Below, in pieces: positions 38,101-46,759 of a stretch of DNA of 60,000 bases. The first letter of the stretch is position 1. Each line of letters begins with the position of its first letter. The notes beneath the pieces were generated by a model. The model did not search any database, was not told the DNA's origin, and saw only the letters and a list, made by a program, of their open reading frames with translations. Made by a program: the position numbers and the translations under genes. This DNA comes from Owenia fusiformis (Eukaryota > Annelida > Polychaeta > Sabellida > Oweniidae), in contig CAIIXF020000010.1 of the NCBI GenBank assembly GCA_903813345.2, forward strand, positions 16,505,181 to 16,565,180. The letters run 5' to 3'.

Positions 38101-41100
38101 ACTCTTTGCCCACCACTGTGGCATTGGACACACTATAGTTTTAGTGTACTATATTCATTGTCACTGTTAGATTGCTACAATTAAAGTAGAATCCCAACAT
38201 TTTATGATACACTTTGCTCTTGAAGCCTGTTGTTCTGCAAAATAGAATGGTTTTAAGATTACTGCTGAGAGTAATAGTGTTTTTAGTACAGTAAAACCTG
38301 TATAGGTGGAACAACTTTCATACCTTTAAAAAGTGTTTAACCTGGGAGGTGTTCCACTTATGGAGGTTCATAATAAGACTCTGGAAATTGTTCCACTTTT
38401 GATATTGTTCTACTTACAGAGGTGTTCCATTTAGGTTTTACTATATAGTCATTTAATAAAGGCTTCTGAAATAATTGACTTGAAAAAAACCCAGAAAACT
38501 TTGGTCAGTCGAATCTTTTACAATTGCGGAGTTTCACCTGTTACAGGTAAATGGCAGTGAAAACACAGGTGATTGGGTCAACATAACCATACCTGCCACC
38601 AGCTCTGGGCCACAATCTCACTGGCTTAGTGATCTCAGTCCTAATTCTCAGTACGAGATAAGACTTCAAGCTGTTAATGGATTCGGAGCAGGGCCATTCA
38701 GCGATATATTCACATTCAGCACTGGAGAAAGTATGTATATTTCATATCTTTGGTTAGCATGGGGAATGGATATTATATCTGTTATGTACACATATGATCA
38801 AGATTCTCACGGTGGCCATGAATTTTCCCCGCTTCTCTAAAATAATATGAACATTTTGACTTACTTACTTATTTACATTAGTGTATATATTTATATAATT
38901 AAACCTTCTGTCACTCTCCCTGCTTCCATAGTAAGGGCTTTAAGTCTTCCACCTTACCTTAGCACAGTGCTTTCAAGGACACGTCCCTGCAATGATGGGT
39001 CCCGAAGATTCATTTGAGGGAAATTACCATAACAATTAACCATTATCCTAACATATGCACATACACAGAGGGATGCAGCAGCATACATTTTAAGCATTAT
39101 TATGTCACCACCAAAAGTGGTGACATATTGTTATGGTCTCCGTTTTTTTGCGACGGCGGTTGGTGGTTGGCATCCGGCGGTTGGTGGTTGGCGTCCGGCG
39201 GTTGGCGTCCGGCGTCTGTAACAATTTCTTACAACTTCCTATAACATAACAAATACTGTTTAGATTGACTTCAATTTTTTCTAAATCATCTACATGTTCT
39301 CAGAAGTTCAAATCTGACTTTAGATTTGACATTTGACCTTCAATGACCTTCTCAAGGTCAAAAAGGTCTTTTTTCAACTTGCTTCACATTGACTAAATCT
39401 TTTTTCAAAATCATCTACATGTTCTCAGAAATTCAAATCTGACTTTAGATTTGACTTTAGATTTGACATTTGACCTTCAAATCTGACTTTAGATTTGACA
39501 TTTGACCTTCAATGACCTTCTCAAGGTCAAAAAGGTCTGTTTTCAACTTGCTTCAAATTGACTAAATTTTTTTTTCAAAATCATCTACGTGTTCTCAGAA
39601 ATTCAAATCTGACTTAAGATTTGACTTAAGATTTGACATTTGACCTTCAATGACCTTCTCAAGGTCAAAAAAGGTCAAAAAGGTCTGTTTTCAACTTGCT
39701 TCAAATTGACTAAAAAAATTTTCAAAATCATCTACGTGTTCTCAGAAATTCAAATCTGACTTTAGATTTGACTTAAGATTTGACATTTGACCTTCAATGA
39801 CCTTCTCAAAGTCAAAAAAGGTCAAAAAGGTCTTTTTTCAACTTGCTTCAAATTGACTAAAATTTTTTTTCAAAATCATCTACATGTTATCAGAAATTCA
39901 AATTTGACTTTAGATTTGACATTTGACCTTCAATGACCTTCTCAATGACAAAAAAGGTCAAAAAGGTCTTTTTTCAACTTGCTTCAAATTGACTTAATTT
40001 TTTTTTCAAAATCATCTACATGTTCTCAGAAATTCAAATATGACTTAAGATTTGACTTTAGATTTGACATTTGACCTTCAATGACCTTCTCAAGGTCAAA
40101 AAATGTCAAAAAGGTCTCTTTTCAACTTGCTTCAATCAAATTGACTAATTTTTTTTTCAAAATCATCTACATGTTCTCAGAAATTCAAATCTGACTTTAG
40201 ATTTGACATTTCACCTTTAATGACCTTCTCAAGGTCAAAAAAGGTCAAAAAGGTCTGTTTTCAACTTGCTTCAAATTGACCAAATTTTTTTTTCAAAATC
40301 ATCTACATCTTTTCAGAAGTTCAAATTTGACTTTACAAGTTCTCAGAAGTTCAAATCTGACTTTTGATTTGACCTTGACCTTCAAGGTCAAAAAGGTCTT
40401 TTTTCAACTTGCTTCAAATTTACTTAATTTTTTTTTCAAAATCTACATGTTCTCAGAAGTTCAAATCTGACTTTAGATTTGACATTTGACCTTCAATGAC
40501 CTTTTCAAGATCAAAAAGGTCTTTTTTCAACTTGCTTCAAATTTACTTAATTTTTTTTTCAAAATCATCTACATGTTCTCAGAAGTTCAAATCTGACTTT
40601 ACATTTGACCTTCAATGACCTTGTCAATGTAAAAAAAAGTCAAAGAGGTATTTTTTCAACTTGCTTTAAATTGACCAAATTCTTTTAGGTGGTGACATTT
40701 TGTCATGTTAATGCCTTGTTTCAAAGATAAAATTATCTAAATTTATTGTAAAAGTTTCATTATGATGGGCGATAATAGAGTTAGCATAAAAGATTAAAAG
40801 CATTCCCTTTGTAACAAAAGTACTGATTCAGTAACTTCAAAATTATTTTAAATGAAAGATAAATTCTATTGCTGCTATTGAATTGTGACTCTTGTCAAAA
40901 TGGTCAAAATTAGATAAATCAGAATAGCTTTGAAAACTAAATATTGATATATTTCCAAGTGAGCAGAAATAAATAATACATGAAACAATGACATGAGGTT
41001 TGCAATATGATATATACACTATATAGGGGAATAAAATTTGCCTCCCACAGATACGAATAGCGGGCAGTCGATCCAAATTGATAATTTGGAGAATATGCCA

Positions 41101-44100
41101 ACATTCCATGATTTAATATTTGATATACATGCCATATTTAATTCATGTAGGAAAATCTGGCCACCAGGTAACGGATCTCAATATATGTATAGATATCTAA
41201 ATTTTGAGAGAACAGTCTTTAAGTTGAAGTTGAAATGAAGGGAAATTTAAACTCTGTTTTTAATCTGAATTGCAAATTAGTGTTGCATTTGTGTTTCAAA
41301 CATGTTGCCTCATGTGTTCGCAACATTTTCTTGCAAAACCTAAATGTGCTTTCTTTCTACATGTACTGTACATCAAATTGCCTGTCTTAGCAATTTTGTA
41401 ATAAACAACAATATAAAAACAATGCTGATTTGGAAACAGAAAAATTAGGACACAAAGCTAGGGAGCATGACATATTGTATTTTTATAATGCTGTAGTGAA
41501 AGCATGTTTTCTTTTCCTAAATCAGCATTTTTCAAAAATTTAACTTTTTAAAAGGATTAAAAAGTGGAGTTTATTTAAGGCCATTCAAAGTTAATCATAT
41601 ATTTAACATTCTGTTGAGGGGCTGAATCTCAAGGGTAGATGGTGAAAAAAACATGTATTTTTATTATTTCAAAATAGGTTTCCTATGATTTTATATTAAA
41701 AATTCTATAAAATCTGCAGAAAACATTTTAATGAGGACAATATTCAGTCACTCTGACCACCGAATACATTATGTATGTAATTATGTTGACCTATTTATTT
41801 TTTGATTGCCGAAGGTCTGAATTATAATTTAAATGTGTGCTATCCTCAAGTTTTGTCTTGCTAAAAGTAATCTAAGAGGGATGGGACATTAAACATATAT
41901 TTATTTAACATTGAATGGCCTCAGATCCATTGGATTTGATGTAAATGTTGTAACTAAATCTTGAATTGTAATCCCAATAGCTGATTGTAGAAAATCTAGA
42001 TTTTTTTCATCAGAGTATTTCTAACCACTGTAGGTCTATTAATTTTTTCAAAAACTAAAGTGAGCATTTTCTGTAGTTTTTGTTCTACCCTTCTCTATTA
42101 TGAAAATACGTTATTGCCCAAATGCTCTATATTTATGTGTACATGTATGTTGTTGTGTTGGCTAGCTAAGCGCCCTGAAACTACCACTCCAGCTCCCACT
42201 ACCACCCCTACTACCACCATGGCAGAACAGGAACCCAATGAGACGGAGATGAATGACACGATTAGTGACTCTGGGAGTACACCAGGTGAAAGCTCATACC
42301 ATACTCTAACACAGGGAGAGTTTTACCTGGCCTTAAATGAACCTTCCCTACTGATTCAGCACACAATGAAACTAAGATTTTACAGGAGTTATATGAATAA
42401 GTATCTACACTTATACACTAACCAAAATGTAAAATCTCAGTTTTATGCCTGTGATCATAGACATGGGGTTGATAGAAAGAGGGCAGTAGCGGGTGGTCTA
42501 TTTATACAGGGTGTCCATGAAGTCTACACTTTACACAGATTTTGTATTGTAATTGTTGAGAGTTTATGAACACCCTGTAACTTTGGGTATAAATAGACAA
42601 TCAATACTGCCATTTTTCTTTCAACCTTGTACTTCTGTTTATGATCATTCCCAATGTTCAGAATATACAGTCCAGGGCTTAATTTAGAAATAGAGGTAGG
42701 GAGGGGGGCTATCAACTATTAACCCAAGTATCATGGTTTACAGATATTAAGGAGTTGAATTTCTTTAGTCAATTTAAAGATTGTGTGTAACATGTCTAGT
42801 ACTTGTAGATTATATAAAGTACATTTTCCCTATAGGTTCTGAGTTGAGCCCTGGTACTTGTGTATATTGGATATTTATCCACTCACTTTCTCATACAGTC
42901 ATAATACCCAATCCTTATATCCAAAATCTCTTGTTTTACACTAATTTTGTTGTTTTTATTATCATCCTTATTTTTCCATTTTTCAGTTTATTTCTTCAGT
43001 TTTCTATTCCTGATGCCGCTGGATCAGTCAATCTGATATTAACATGCAATGTATGTGTCATAACTAATAATCTGTTTCTCTAATATTCTAACTTCACCAA
43101 TCATGGAATGTCTTGTGTTATCCCTTGACATATTTTCTCTGGTTTGTCCTGCCTGAAGAATTAGGATTGCGGGATTTCATCGAAGTATTAGGCTGCATTC
43201 CTGTGTGGAAAATATATTTGATTTAAGCATGACATATCGAGGCTAATACATCAAAAATGGTCGCACTCAACAGTCATTATTGGATGCGCTTATTATCTAG
43301 ATAATAATTCTTTGTGTCACAATGACTGGATCATGATTATGCATATTTTATTTGACTAGAGCCTTTATGCTTTCATAGCTACGCTTTCTGATGACGAATG
43401 TTCTTTTATGATTTTGGCACTTTTGGCAGGTTGTAGGACAACCCAAAGAAAATGGTGGTATTTTAACCACATCAATAGACAAATTTCACCGTGTCTCGGA
43501 ATTATAGATAAATGAATGCTTTTTTAGATACTGCATGCTTTAGATGTTTTATCTTGTTTTGTTTACAAATTATGCAATCTGCTTTGTTCATGTATAAAAT
43601 ATGTTGCCGCTTTCTGTCTGAATGTCTCATTAATATTGTGTTTTAAATATTTTTTGAAATTTTGTTTGTTTCTGAGTATATCATGTACAGTTTAGTGGGA
43701 AACATAACCTTTTATTTTGTCCTGAGTTTATGAAAATCCAGCATTCTCATTGGTTGGGGAGTACTTTACATTCTAAGCTGATTATTGTATCTCTATTATG
43801 ATGCATATATTACTCATATTTACTCCAACACTTATTATTTTTACACATAGTTCTGAAAGTATGATATATAGGACATGGGTTCAAGTGAAAATGTAAAACA
43901 GTAGACTGGTGATTCATTTCAATTTTGTTAGAATTCAAGCACTAGTGATTTAAGGAATGAAGACCGAGATTCTGTGATTTATGGCGCTATATATGACCGA
44001 AAATTTCATTTTTTTGATTTTTAAAAGACCAAAATCGCGGACCGATTGAGATCTTTGGTAATGGCCAGAATAAAATTTGAGGTCATATATTTGCCATAAA

Positions 44101-45635
44101 TCAGAGAATCGAGGTCTTTGTTACGATTTACGATGATAAACTAGACCAGAAAAAAAACAACTTTTTGCACATATGAAATTTAGTGGTCATACATACTCAA
44201 GTATAGACCAGTAAATCAATTGTTCTAGTAATTGAGACGTCACGTATCATATTAGAATAGTTATTATAGAGTACCATTCTGGGTCATGATCAAATTTTAT
44301 CTTTTTAAAAGTGATCATACAATGAGAATGGCATTATACCAGATGAGAAATGTTCAGATTTAAAGTGTATTTAAAAGAAGTAATGTACAGGGTGACCAAA
44401 AAATGATAAAAAGTTTCTTATAGCTTTCATTAACATTGATATTTGGATCTTGAGTTCATCTCTCCCTTAAGACATGCCAAACATAAATGTTTTGGCTCTA
44501 AATGAAATGCTCGGAGATTGACAAAGTTATTCCAAATATATGAATATAAAGCACCTCCTTTTTAGTGACACCACCAAAAAGACATATTGTTATGGTATCC
44601 TGTTTTTTTGTGGCGGTGGTTGGCGATCGGCACTTAAAAACTTCCAATAACTTATCAAATACTGTTTAGACTGCCTTCAGTTTTTTTCAAAATTATCTTC
44701 AAGTTTCCAGAAGATCAAATCTGACTTTAAGATTTGACCTTCAGTGACATTTTCAAGGTCAAAAAGGTATTTTTTCAACTTGCTTTAAATTTACCAATTT
44801 TTTTTCAAAATAGTCTACAAGTTATCAAAAGTTCAAATCTGACTTTAGATCTGAGATTTGACCTTCATTGACCTTTTGAAGGTAAAAAAAGGTCAAAAGT
44901 TGCTTCAAATATTACCAATTTTTTCAAATTCATCTAGCAGTTCTCAAAAGTACAAATCTGATTATAGACTTGACCTTCAATGAAATTCTCAAGGTCAAAA
45001 ACGTCTTATTTCAACTTCCTTCAAATTGACCAATTTTTTCAAAATCATCTACAAGTTCTCAGAAGTTCAAATCTGACTTTAGATTGAACTAATAATATTG
45101 TGAGCAACTAGGTGGTGACATTTTGTCATGTTAATGCCTTTTTTGGTGCTTGCTTCGCTCACTGTAAAGCAAACCCAAAAGATCGCACCGCTTGATAATT
45201 GCTGGTCATGCCCTTGTAGAGGATTTCATTTTTTGGGTCACCCTGTACATGAAATAAACTATTGGTCAGTACAACACATGCATATTATTTGGATATCTCT
45301 CATAATCCCTTATATTCTATCATAACAAGAATTAGCAGCTTATTAGTGACTTGTTAGAAAAAACATAGATAGAGGATCAAAACATAGATATTAGTAATTA
45401 GAAACATAATCACCTGTAGTAGGCCTGAATATAAGTATATACATGTAGACATATTTCAAGTATGGTTCAAACGCCACATAATTGGGACGCATATAATAAA
45501 TCATTGTTTTGTAACATGAAATATCTTTTGTGATTTTCAGTGGATAGACCAGATGTTGGAAAACGCAGTAGTGCTTCCTTTCTATATCCCTCAGTACTTC
45601 TTGTGGTTGCCATAGCAATGAGGACATTCTGCTGA
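8143..45635 (+). CDS. GPI-anchored cell adhesion protein, three Ig + one FN3 (Klingon/Wrapper type)
   Basis: Eleven coding exons: 8143-8212, 17116-17205, 33644-33871, 35010-35149, 35894-36059, 36459-36675, 37101-37198, 37907-38034, 38547-38730, 42166-42285 and 45541-45635. All have AG/GT borders and matching phases, giving 511 residues. Residues 1-24 are a signal peptide. Ig1 is about 28-129 (Cys47, Trp61, Cys111 in GEYSC). Ig2 is about 131-231 (Cys160, Trp173, Cys212 in GTYQC). Ig3 is about 233-336 (Cys255, Trp267, Cys320 in GEYAC). FN3 is about 338-438. A Thr/Pro/Glu stalk spans about 441-480. The end, residues 481-511, has small residues (RSSAS) followed by a hydrophobic run to the stop, a typical GPI-attachment signal. 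Sequons are N63, N381, N391, N465 and N470. Signal-Ig3-FN3-GPI is the architecture of insect Klingon and Wrapper, neural and glial surface adhesion proteins; orthology is inferred from this order only. Confidence 0.92.
8615..10435. mobile_element. Long foldback element, interrupted by a younger insertion
   Basis: The left arm (8615-9050) returns as reverse complement in 9210-9446 and, after an interruption, in 10254-10435. Matching landmarks include AATTGGAGGTG at about 8789 against CACCTCCAATT at about 10254, and TGCAAGGCTACTCCTTGAAA at about 9383, which matches the left arm in reverse with one mismatch. The spacer is about 160 bp. Arms of about 430 bp are long for a MITE, and I see no transposase. 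Confidence 0.85.
9457..10243. mobile_element. Nested non-autonomous DNA transposon with 10-bp TSD
   Basis: It splits the right arm of the foldback. GGGATCCATG occurs directly before (9447-9456) and after (10244-10253), and removing the insert restores the arm. Ends are TAGACTGTATCC and the reverse complement of TAGTATGTATCC (10 of 12 identical). A perfect 13-bp stem with a 3-base loop sits at 10203-10231, 12 bp from the right end. No long open frame is present. A 9-10 bp TSD fits Mutator-like or Merlin-like elements, while the terminal hairpin recalls Helitrons, which make no such TSD. Confidence 0.8.
10436..10583. repeat. Repeat remnant ending in the GTAGCCAGG family terminus
   Basis: Contains the family's internal AAAACTGCATGATTTTGAA and ends with CTGGCTACAGGCCTG, the terminus of the copies at 29201-29400 and 57805-58005. 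The left end is not clear. Confidence 0.55.
12299..12479. mobile_element. MITE, CAGTAAAACCTG family (diverged)
   Basis: Starts TACAGTAAGCCTGTA and ends ACAGGTTTTACTA. It is internally similar to the copy at 35710-35871 (shared text around GAGACAGGTGT and GAGAGGTGTTCA). A further fragment lies at about 12600-12705. Confidence 0.7.
13893..13950. repeat. Perfect 29-bp tandem duplication
   Basis: Two identical head-to-tail copies of a 29-bp unit beginning TGCATATCATGAGAAAGATG. Perfect identity suggests a recent event. Confidence 0.95.
14930..15013. repeat. 21-bp tandem repeat, four copies
   Basis: CAGTGATGTCATATTAACAG(C) units start at 14930, 14951, 14972 and 14993. The first two differ by one base and the last two are diverged. 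Confidence 0.85.
20990..21114. mobile_element. MITE, CAGTAAAACCTG family (degenerate)
   Basis: Left end GTTAAACCTGT, right end GGGTTTTACTG followed by TA. Inside are the family motifs GTGAACACCTCT and GTGTTCACTGA. Confidence 0.6.
22089..22342. mobile_element. MITE with 45-bp imperfect inverted ends
   Basis: The left end GTCCCCTCACATATGGACGA and the reverse complement of the right end, GTCCCCTAACAAATGAACGA, stay similar for about 45 bp, through CGCAGTCTTG against CGGTCTTG. No coding capacity. The target duplication is not clear. Confidence 0.75.
24390..24490 (+). promoter_or_regulatory. Promoter-like cluster (ETS, CRE half, YY1)
   Basis: Within 60 bp are ACCGGAAGTG (ETS type), TGACGT (CRE half-site) and GCCATCTTG (YY1 type), just before an ATG at 24499. 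This combination is common in animal CpG-type promoters, and local CpG content is higher than in the surrounding intron. Confidence 0.45.
24499..24711 (+). pseudogene. Short ORF with THAP-like N-terminus, probably degenerate
   Basis: The 70-codon frame begins MPMCCAVNCSN, resembling the start of THAP zinc-binding domains (M-P-x-x-C-A-V-x-x-C). The C2CH remainder (later Cys and His-Phe, AVPTP box) is not in this frame. About 750 bp downstream a separate frame ends RRHFEKTF (25275-25472), which weakly recalls the His-Phe end of a THAP domain. The exons, if any, do not join convincingly. It may be a relic of a THAP-bearing (P-element-like) transposon, or chance. Confidence 0.3.
25849..26153. mobile_element. 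hAT-like MITE with perfect 8-bp TSD
   Basis: Perfect 20-bp terminal inverted repeats, CAAGGAGGATTGGCTCCCAG, with weaker similarity running further in. GTTCACGA directly abuts both ends (25841-25848 and 26154-26161). It is 305 bp with no transposase. An 8-bp TSD and a CA-initial terminus fit the hAT superfamily. Confidence 0.92.
26205..26318 (-). CDS. Possible small ORF behind an NRF1-type promoter
   Basis: A 37-codon minus-strand frame (start 26318, acidic beginning MEQFEDFDDVFGIL) lies directly downstream of the promoter-like cluster at 26365-26445. GATGTATTTGG after the ninth codon could also be a donor, making this only a first exon. I do not recognise the protein, and it overlaps no mapped repeat. 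Confidence 0.25.
   Translation of the reverse strand: MEQFEDFDDVFGILTYYTMISPVREKHDHVHINTYNS
26365..26445 (-). promoter_or_regulatory. NRF1 / CCAAT / CRE cluster
   Basis: TGCGCATGCGCA is a palindromic NRF1-type site. GCCAATC follows within 20 bp (NF-Y type), then TGACGTCG. The arrangement is that of a TATA-less, possibly bidirectional promoter, deep inside intron 2 of the Ig gene. Confidence 0.5.
27592..27762. mobile_element. MITE, CAGTAAAACCTG family (GGAACAC subfamily)
   Basis: Left end CAGTGTAAAGTGG after TA, right end ACAGGTTTTACTG before TA, 171 bp. The interior repeats GTGGAACACCTCT-type motifs. Confidence 0.8.
28359..28500. mobile_element. GTAGCCAGG-family element, short copy
   Basis: Starts CAGGCCTAGTC and ends CTGGCTACAGGCCTG. 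The internal motifs GGGGGTTCAC and AAAACTGCATGATTTTTAAA are shared with the other copies. Confidence 0.7.
29201..29400. mobile_element. GTAGCCAGG-family MITE with 5-bp TSD
   Basis: Ends are CAGACCCGTAGCCAGG and the reverse complement of CAGGCCCGTAGCCAGG. AGCAT lies directly on both sides (29196-29200 and 29401-29405). It is 200 bp, with internal GAACCCCCCT blocks in both orientations. Confidence 0.88.
30650..30794. repeat. GTAGCCAGG-family remnant
   Basis: Shares AAATTGCATGATTTTGATGG and the terminal GACTATGGGCCTG with the family. The left end is not defined. Confidence 0.55.
31589..31819 (+). pseudogene. Acidic open frame inside the Transib-like element
   Basis: From the acceptor-like TCTATAG before 31589, a frame runs 76 codons to TAG. 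It is rich in Glu, Asn and Lys (NESENDCNEEAKEEISNN), with an amphipathic segment (LIDDVISDIRHILPLLQI). It is in phase with a possible first exon at 31036-31074 (ATGGCG start, donor gtaggc). The better acceptor at about 31548 would give stops in all frames. It could be a captured host exon, an element-encoded accessory protein, or chance. Confidence 0.25.
31796..31886. repeat. Large near-perfect palindrome
   Basis: Arms of about 43 bp around a GCA centre. The core ATAGTGAAATATTGGACC is exact in both arms. It would form a long hairpin in RNA or a cruciform in DNA. Confidence 0.9.
32930..33200. repeat. Direct repeat pair of about 65 bp
   Basis: AAAGATCTTCTGTGAGTCC to ATTATGAAATGGCTTA at about 32946-33011 recurs at about 33142-33202 with small differences. 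Confidence 0.75.
33309..33490. mobile_element. MITE of 182 bp with long inverted ends
   Basis: Left TTGTATTCGCGAATGCAACT and the reverse complement of the right end, TTGTATTCATGAATGCAACT, remain similar for about 60 bp. TGAG flanks both sides. It ends 153 bp before exon 3. Confidence 0.8.
34364..34490. mobile_element. 127-bp MITE
   Basis: Ends TGCCTGGGTCACATTTGCTC and the reverse complement of TGCCTGGGTCATATTTGCTC, one mismatch in 20. It lies in intron 3 of the Ig gene. Confidence 0.85.
35585..35690. mobile_element. Short relative of the ATGTCACCACC element
   Basis: CATCACCACCAAAAATGGTG at the left and ATAACATGTTAACATC at the right match the ends of the elements at 37236-37375 and 39101-40720, without the tandem-repeat core. 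Confidence 0.6.
35710..35871. mobile_element. MITE, CAGTAAAACCTG family (best copy)
   Basis: Perfect 13-bp ends CAGTAAAACCTGT, flanked by TA on both sides, 162 bp. It stops 22 bp before exon 5 of the Ig gene. TA targeting and a CAG start suggest a Tc1/mariner-pogo type parent. Confidence 0.88.
37236..37375. mobile_element. Core-less ATGTCACCACC element
   Basis: Starts TATGTCACCACCAGAAGTGG and ends GGTGGTGACATTTTGCATGT(TAACGCCTTGTT), with only about 100 bp between. It is the same family as 39101-40720 but lacks the repeat array. Confidence 0.8.
37461..37731. mobile_element. TA-flanked MITE, CAGGGTGACCC family
   Basis: Left CAGGGTGACCCAAAATGAAT and the reverse complement of the right end (TCGGGTGACCCAAAAAGAAT) continue to GCAACCCA, with TA on both sides. 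It is 271 bp with no transposase domain in its 62-codon frame. Probably Tc1/mariner-derived. Confidence 0.85.
38289..38443. mobile_element. MITE, CAGTAAAACCTG family (GGAACAC subfamily)
   Basis: TA then CAGTAAAACCTGTATAGGTG at the left, and AGGTTTTACTA before TA at the right. It lies 104 bp before exon 9. Confidence 0.8.
39101..40720. mobile_element. Element with amplified ~140-bp internal tandem array
   Basis: Ends are TATGTCACCACCAAAAGTGG (itself a small hairpin) and GGTGGTGACATTTTGTCATG; the inverted terminus is ATGTCACCACC. Between them, from about 39240 to 40680, a unit of 125-170 bp repeats about ten times. ATCATCTACATGTTCTCAG-type text recurs near 39288, 39411, 39581, 39727, 39871, 40011, 40160, 40294, 40434 and 40561. 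Each unit carries TGACCTT/AAGGTCA clusters. It lies in intron 9 of the Ig gene. Confidence 0.9.
42449..42646. mobile_element. Foldback with a 71-bp TA-flanked MITE at its centre
   Basis: The outer arms 42449-42505 and 42589-42646 are inverted copies (GATCATAGACATG against GATCATAAACAGA, both running to CTATTTATA). At the centre, 42507-42577 has ends CAGGGTGTCCATGAA and the reverse complement of CAGGGTGTTCATAAA, flanked by TA. Confidence 0.75.
43958..44120. mobile_element. MITE of about 163 bp
   Basis: Left AAGACCGAGATTCTGTGATT and the reverse complement of the right end, AAGACCTCGATTCTCTGATT, continue to TATGGC and ATATATGACC. No coding capacity. Confidence 0.8.
44388..45245. mobile_element. 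TA-flanked CAGGGTGACC element hosting a nested ATGTCACCACC element
   Basis: Outer ends CAGGGTGACCAAAAAATGA and the reverse complement of CAGGGTGACCCAAAAAATGA, both next to TA. Inside, about 44565-45140 is a shorter relative of 39101-40720: GTGACACCACCAAAAAGACA at the left, GGTGGTGACATTTTGTCATG at the right, with four diverged copies of its core repeat. Confidence 0.85.
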
Positions 45636-45884
45636 GGATACTAGCGCCATCTATCAGGAACTTTCATCATTAAGATAGCCAGCAATATAAGATTGCCACG
45701 ATTAGGGATGTTCTCTTTAAGGAATCCCAGCAACAAAAAATAAAAGAAAGCATAATATTTGTCACTCAGACTATTTACTATATCTAGTATCTGGGATATT
45801 TAGTTAGAATATCAATAGGTAAGAAAAGTTGCACATTTAAATTTAACTTAAAGGTCTTACATCAAGTCTCTGCACAATTGACTA

Positions 45885-46055
45885 CTCCCCTTCACTTTGG
45901 ACAACTTCCCCAATAGAACAACTCCCCAATAGGACAACTCCCCCTTCGGACAATATCCCTCTTGGGAAAACTTCCCCCATGGGACAATTTGCCTCTTAGG
46001 ACAACTTCCCCCTTTGGACAATATCCCTCTTGGGAAAACTTTCCCCTTGGTATCC
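45885..46055. repeat. GGACAACTTCCCC minisatellite
   Basis: About nine imperfect units of 15-18 bp (GGACAACTCCCCxxxx). A composite of about 64 bp, starting GGACAATATCCCTCTTGGGA, occurs twice (about 45955 and 46019). Confidence 0.85.
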
Positions 46056-46642
46056 CCCGCTAAAAAGATTATTGTGAACATAGAGTAGGGGAATAGAGGC
46101 TTGATGCAAGATGTCAGAATGTATAAACTTTAGGATACAAAGAGAATAGATTCTTCATGGGGGATTTGTATATTCTCTGTTTAGTTGTCTGCAGAGACAT
46201 GTCATGGTTTTACCTATTTCTAGGTATAGGATCTTTAAGATTTGTTTGTTTTAGTGTTCAAAGGCTCACAATGGCTTCATTTTTTTCATTTTAATTCATT
46301 TTAATGCAAGTGTGCCAAGTATTTTTTCATAGTGCAAGAGTTAACATTATATAATACAAAACATAATTAAGTATAGTAAGGTGTGAACTCAACGCATTGA
46401 GTTTGTGCAATTTTTCTGCTTCTCATGTGAGAAAACCTAGTGACTAGAGAAAACTAAGTGACTAGAATATAGGTGTATTTTGTTGAAACTTCTCACCTTT
46501 TTTGTAGTAGTGTAGTATTATATAGGTGAGGTAAAAATGTGAGGTCAATTTAGAGAGATGAGGCAAAACTTCAGTCAAAGATATTAATCTTTTAAGAATA
46601 TAAATAGTTTTCACAGTTCAAATATAAAAATGTCAATAAGTG

Positions 46643-46759
46643 CAGGGGTTTCACTAGAATTTCTCACAACAGGCTAAATAAATGAAAGCAACAAGCAAAA
46701 TTAATTGAAATCATAAACCAGTGAAAATCGCCTGTTGCCTGCTGCTACTGAAACCCCTG
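46643..46759. mobile_element. 117-bp MITE with 6-bp flanking repeat
   Basis: Ends CAGGGGTTTCACTAG and the reverse complement of CAGGGGTTTCAGTAG. Both reach AACAGGC about 30 bp in. TAAGTG abuts both sides (46637-46642 and 46760-46765). The CAGGGG start resembles hAT ends, but the duplication is shorter than the usual 8 bp. Confidence 0.85.

Larger units (their letters stand above)
42286..45540. other. Intron 10 of the Ig-superfamily gene
   Basis: Separates the stalk exon from the GPI-signal exon. It holds the foldback at 42449-42646, the MITE at 43958-44120 and the nested elements at 44388-45245. An open frame at 42781-43083 begins at an acceptor-like CCCTATAG and has a hydrophobic run. It could in principle be an alternative C-terminal exon, but has no other support. 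Confidence 0.75.

Noticed and set aside
39014-39244. Frame with WWLASGGW repeats
   Set aside because: Translation of the GGTTGGTGGTTGGCGTCCGG simple repeat at the left end of the array-bearing element.
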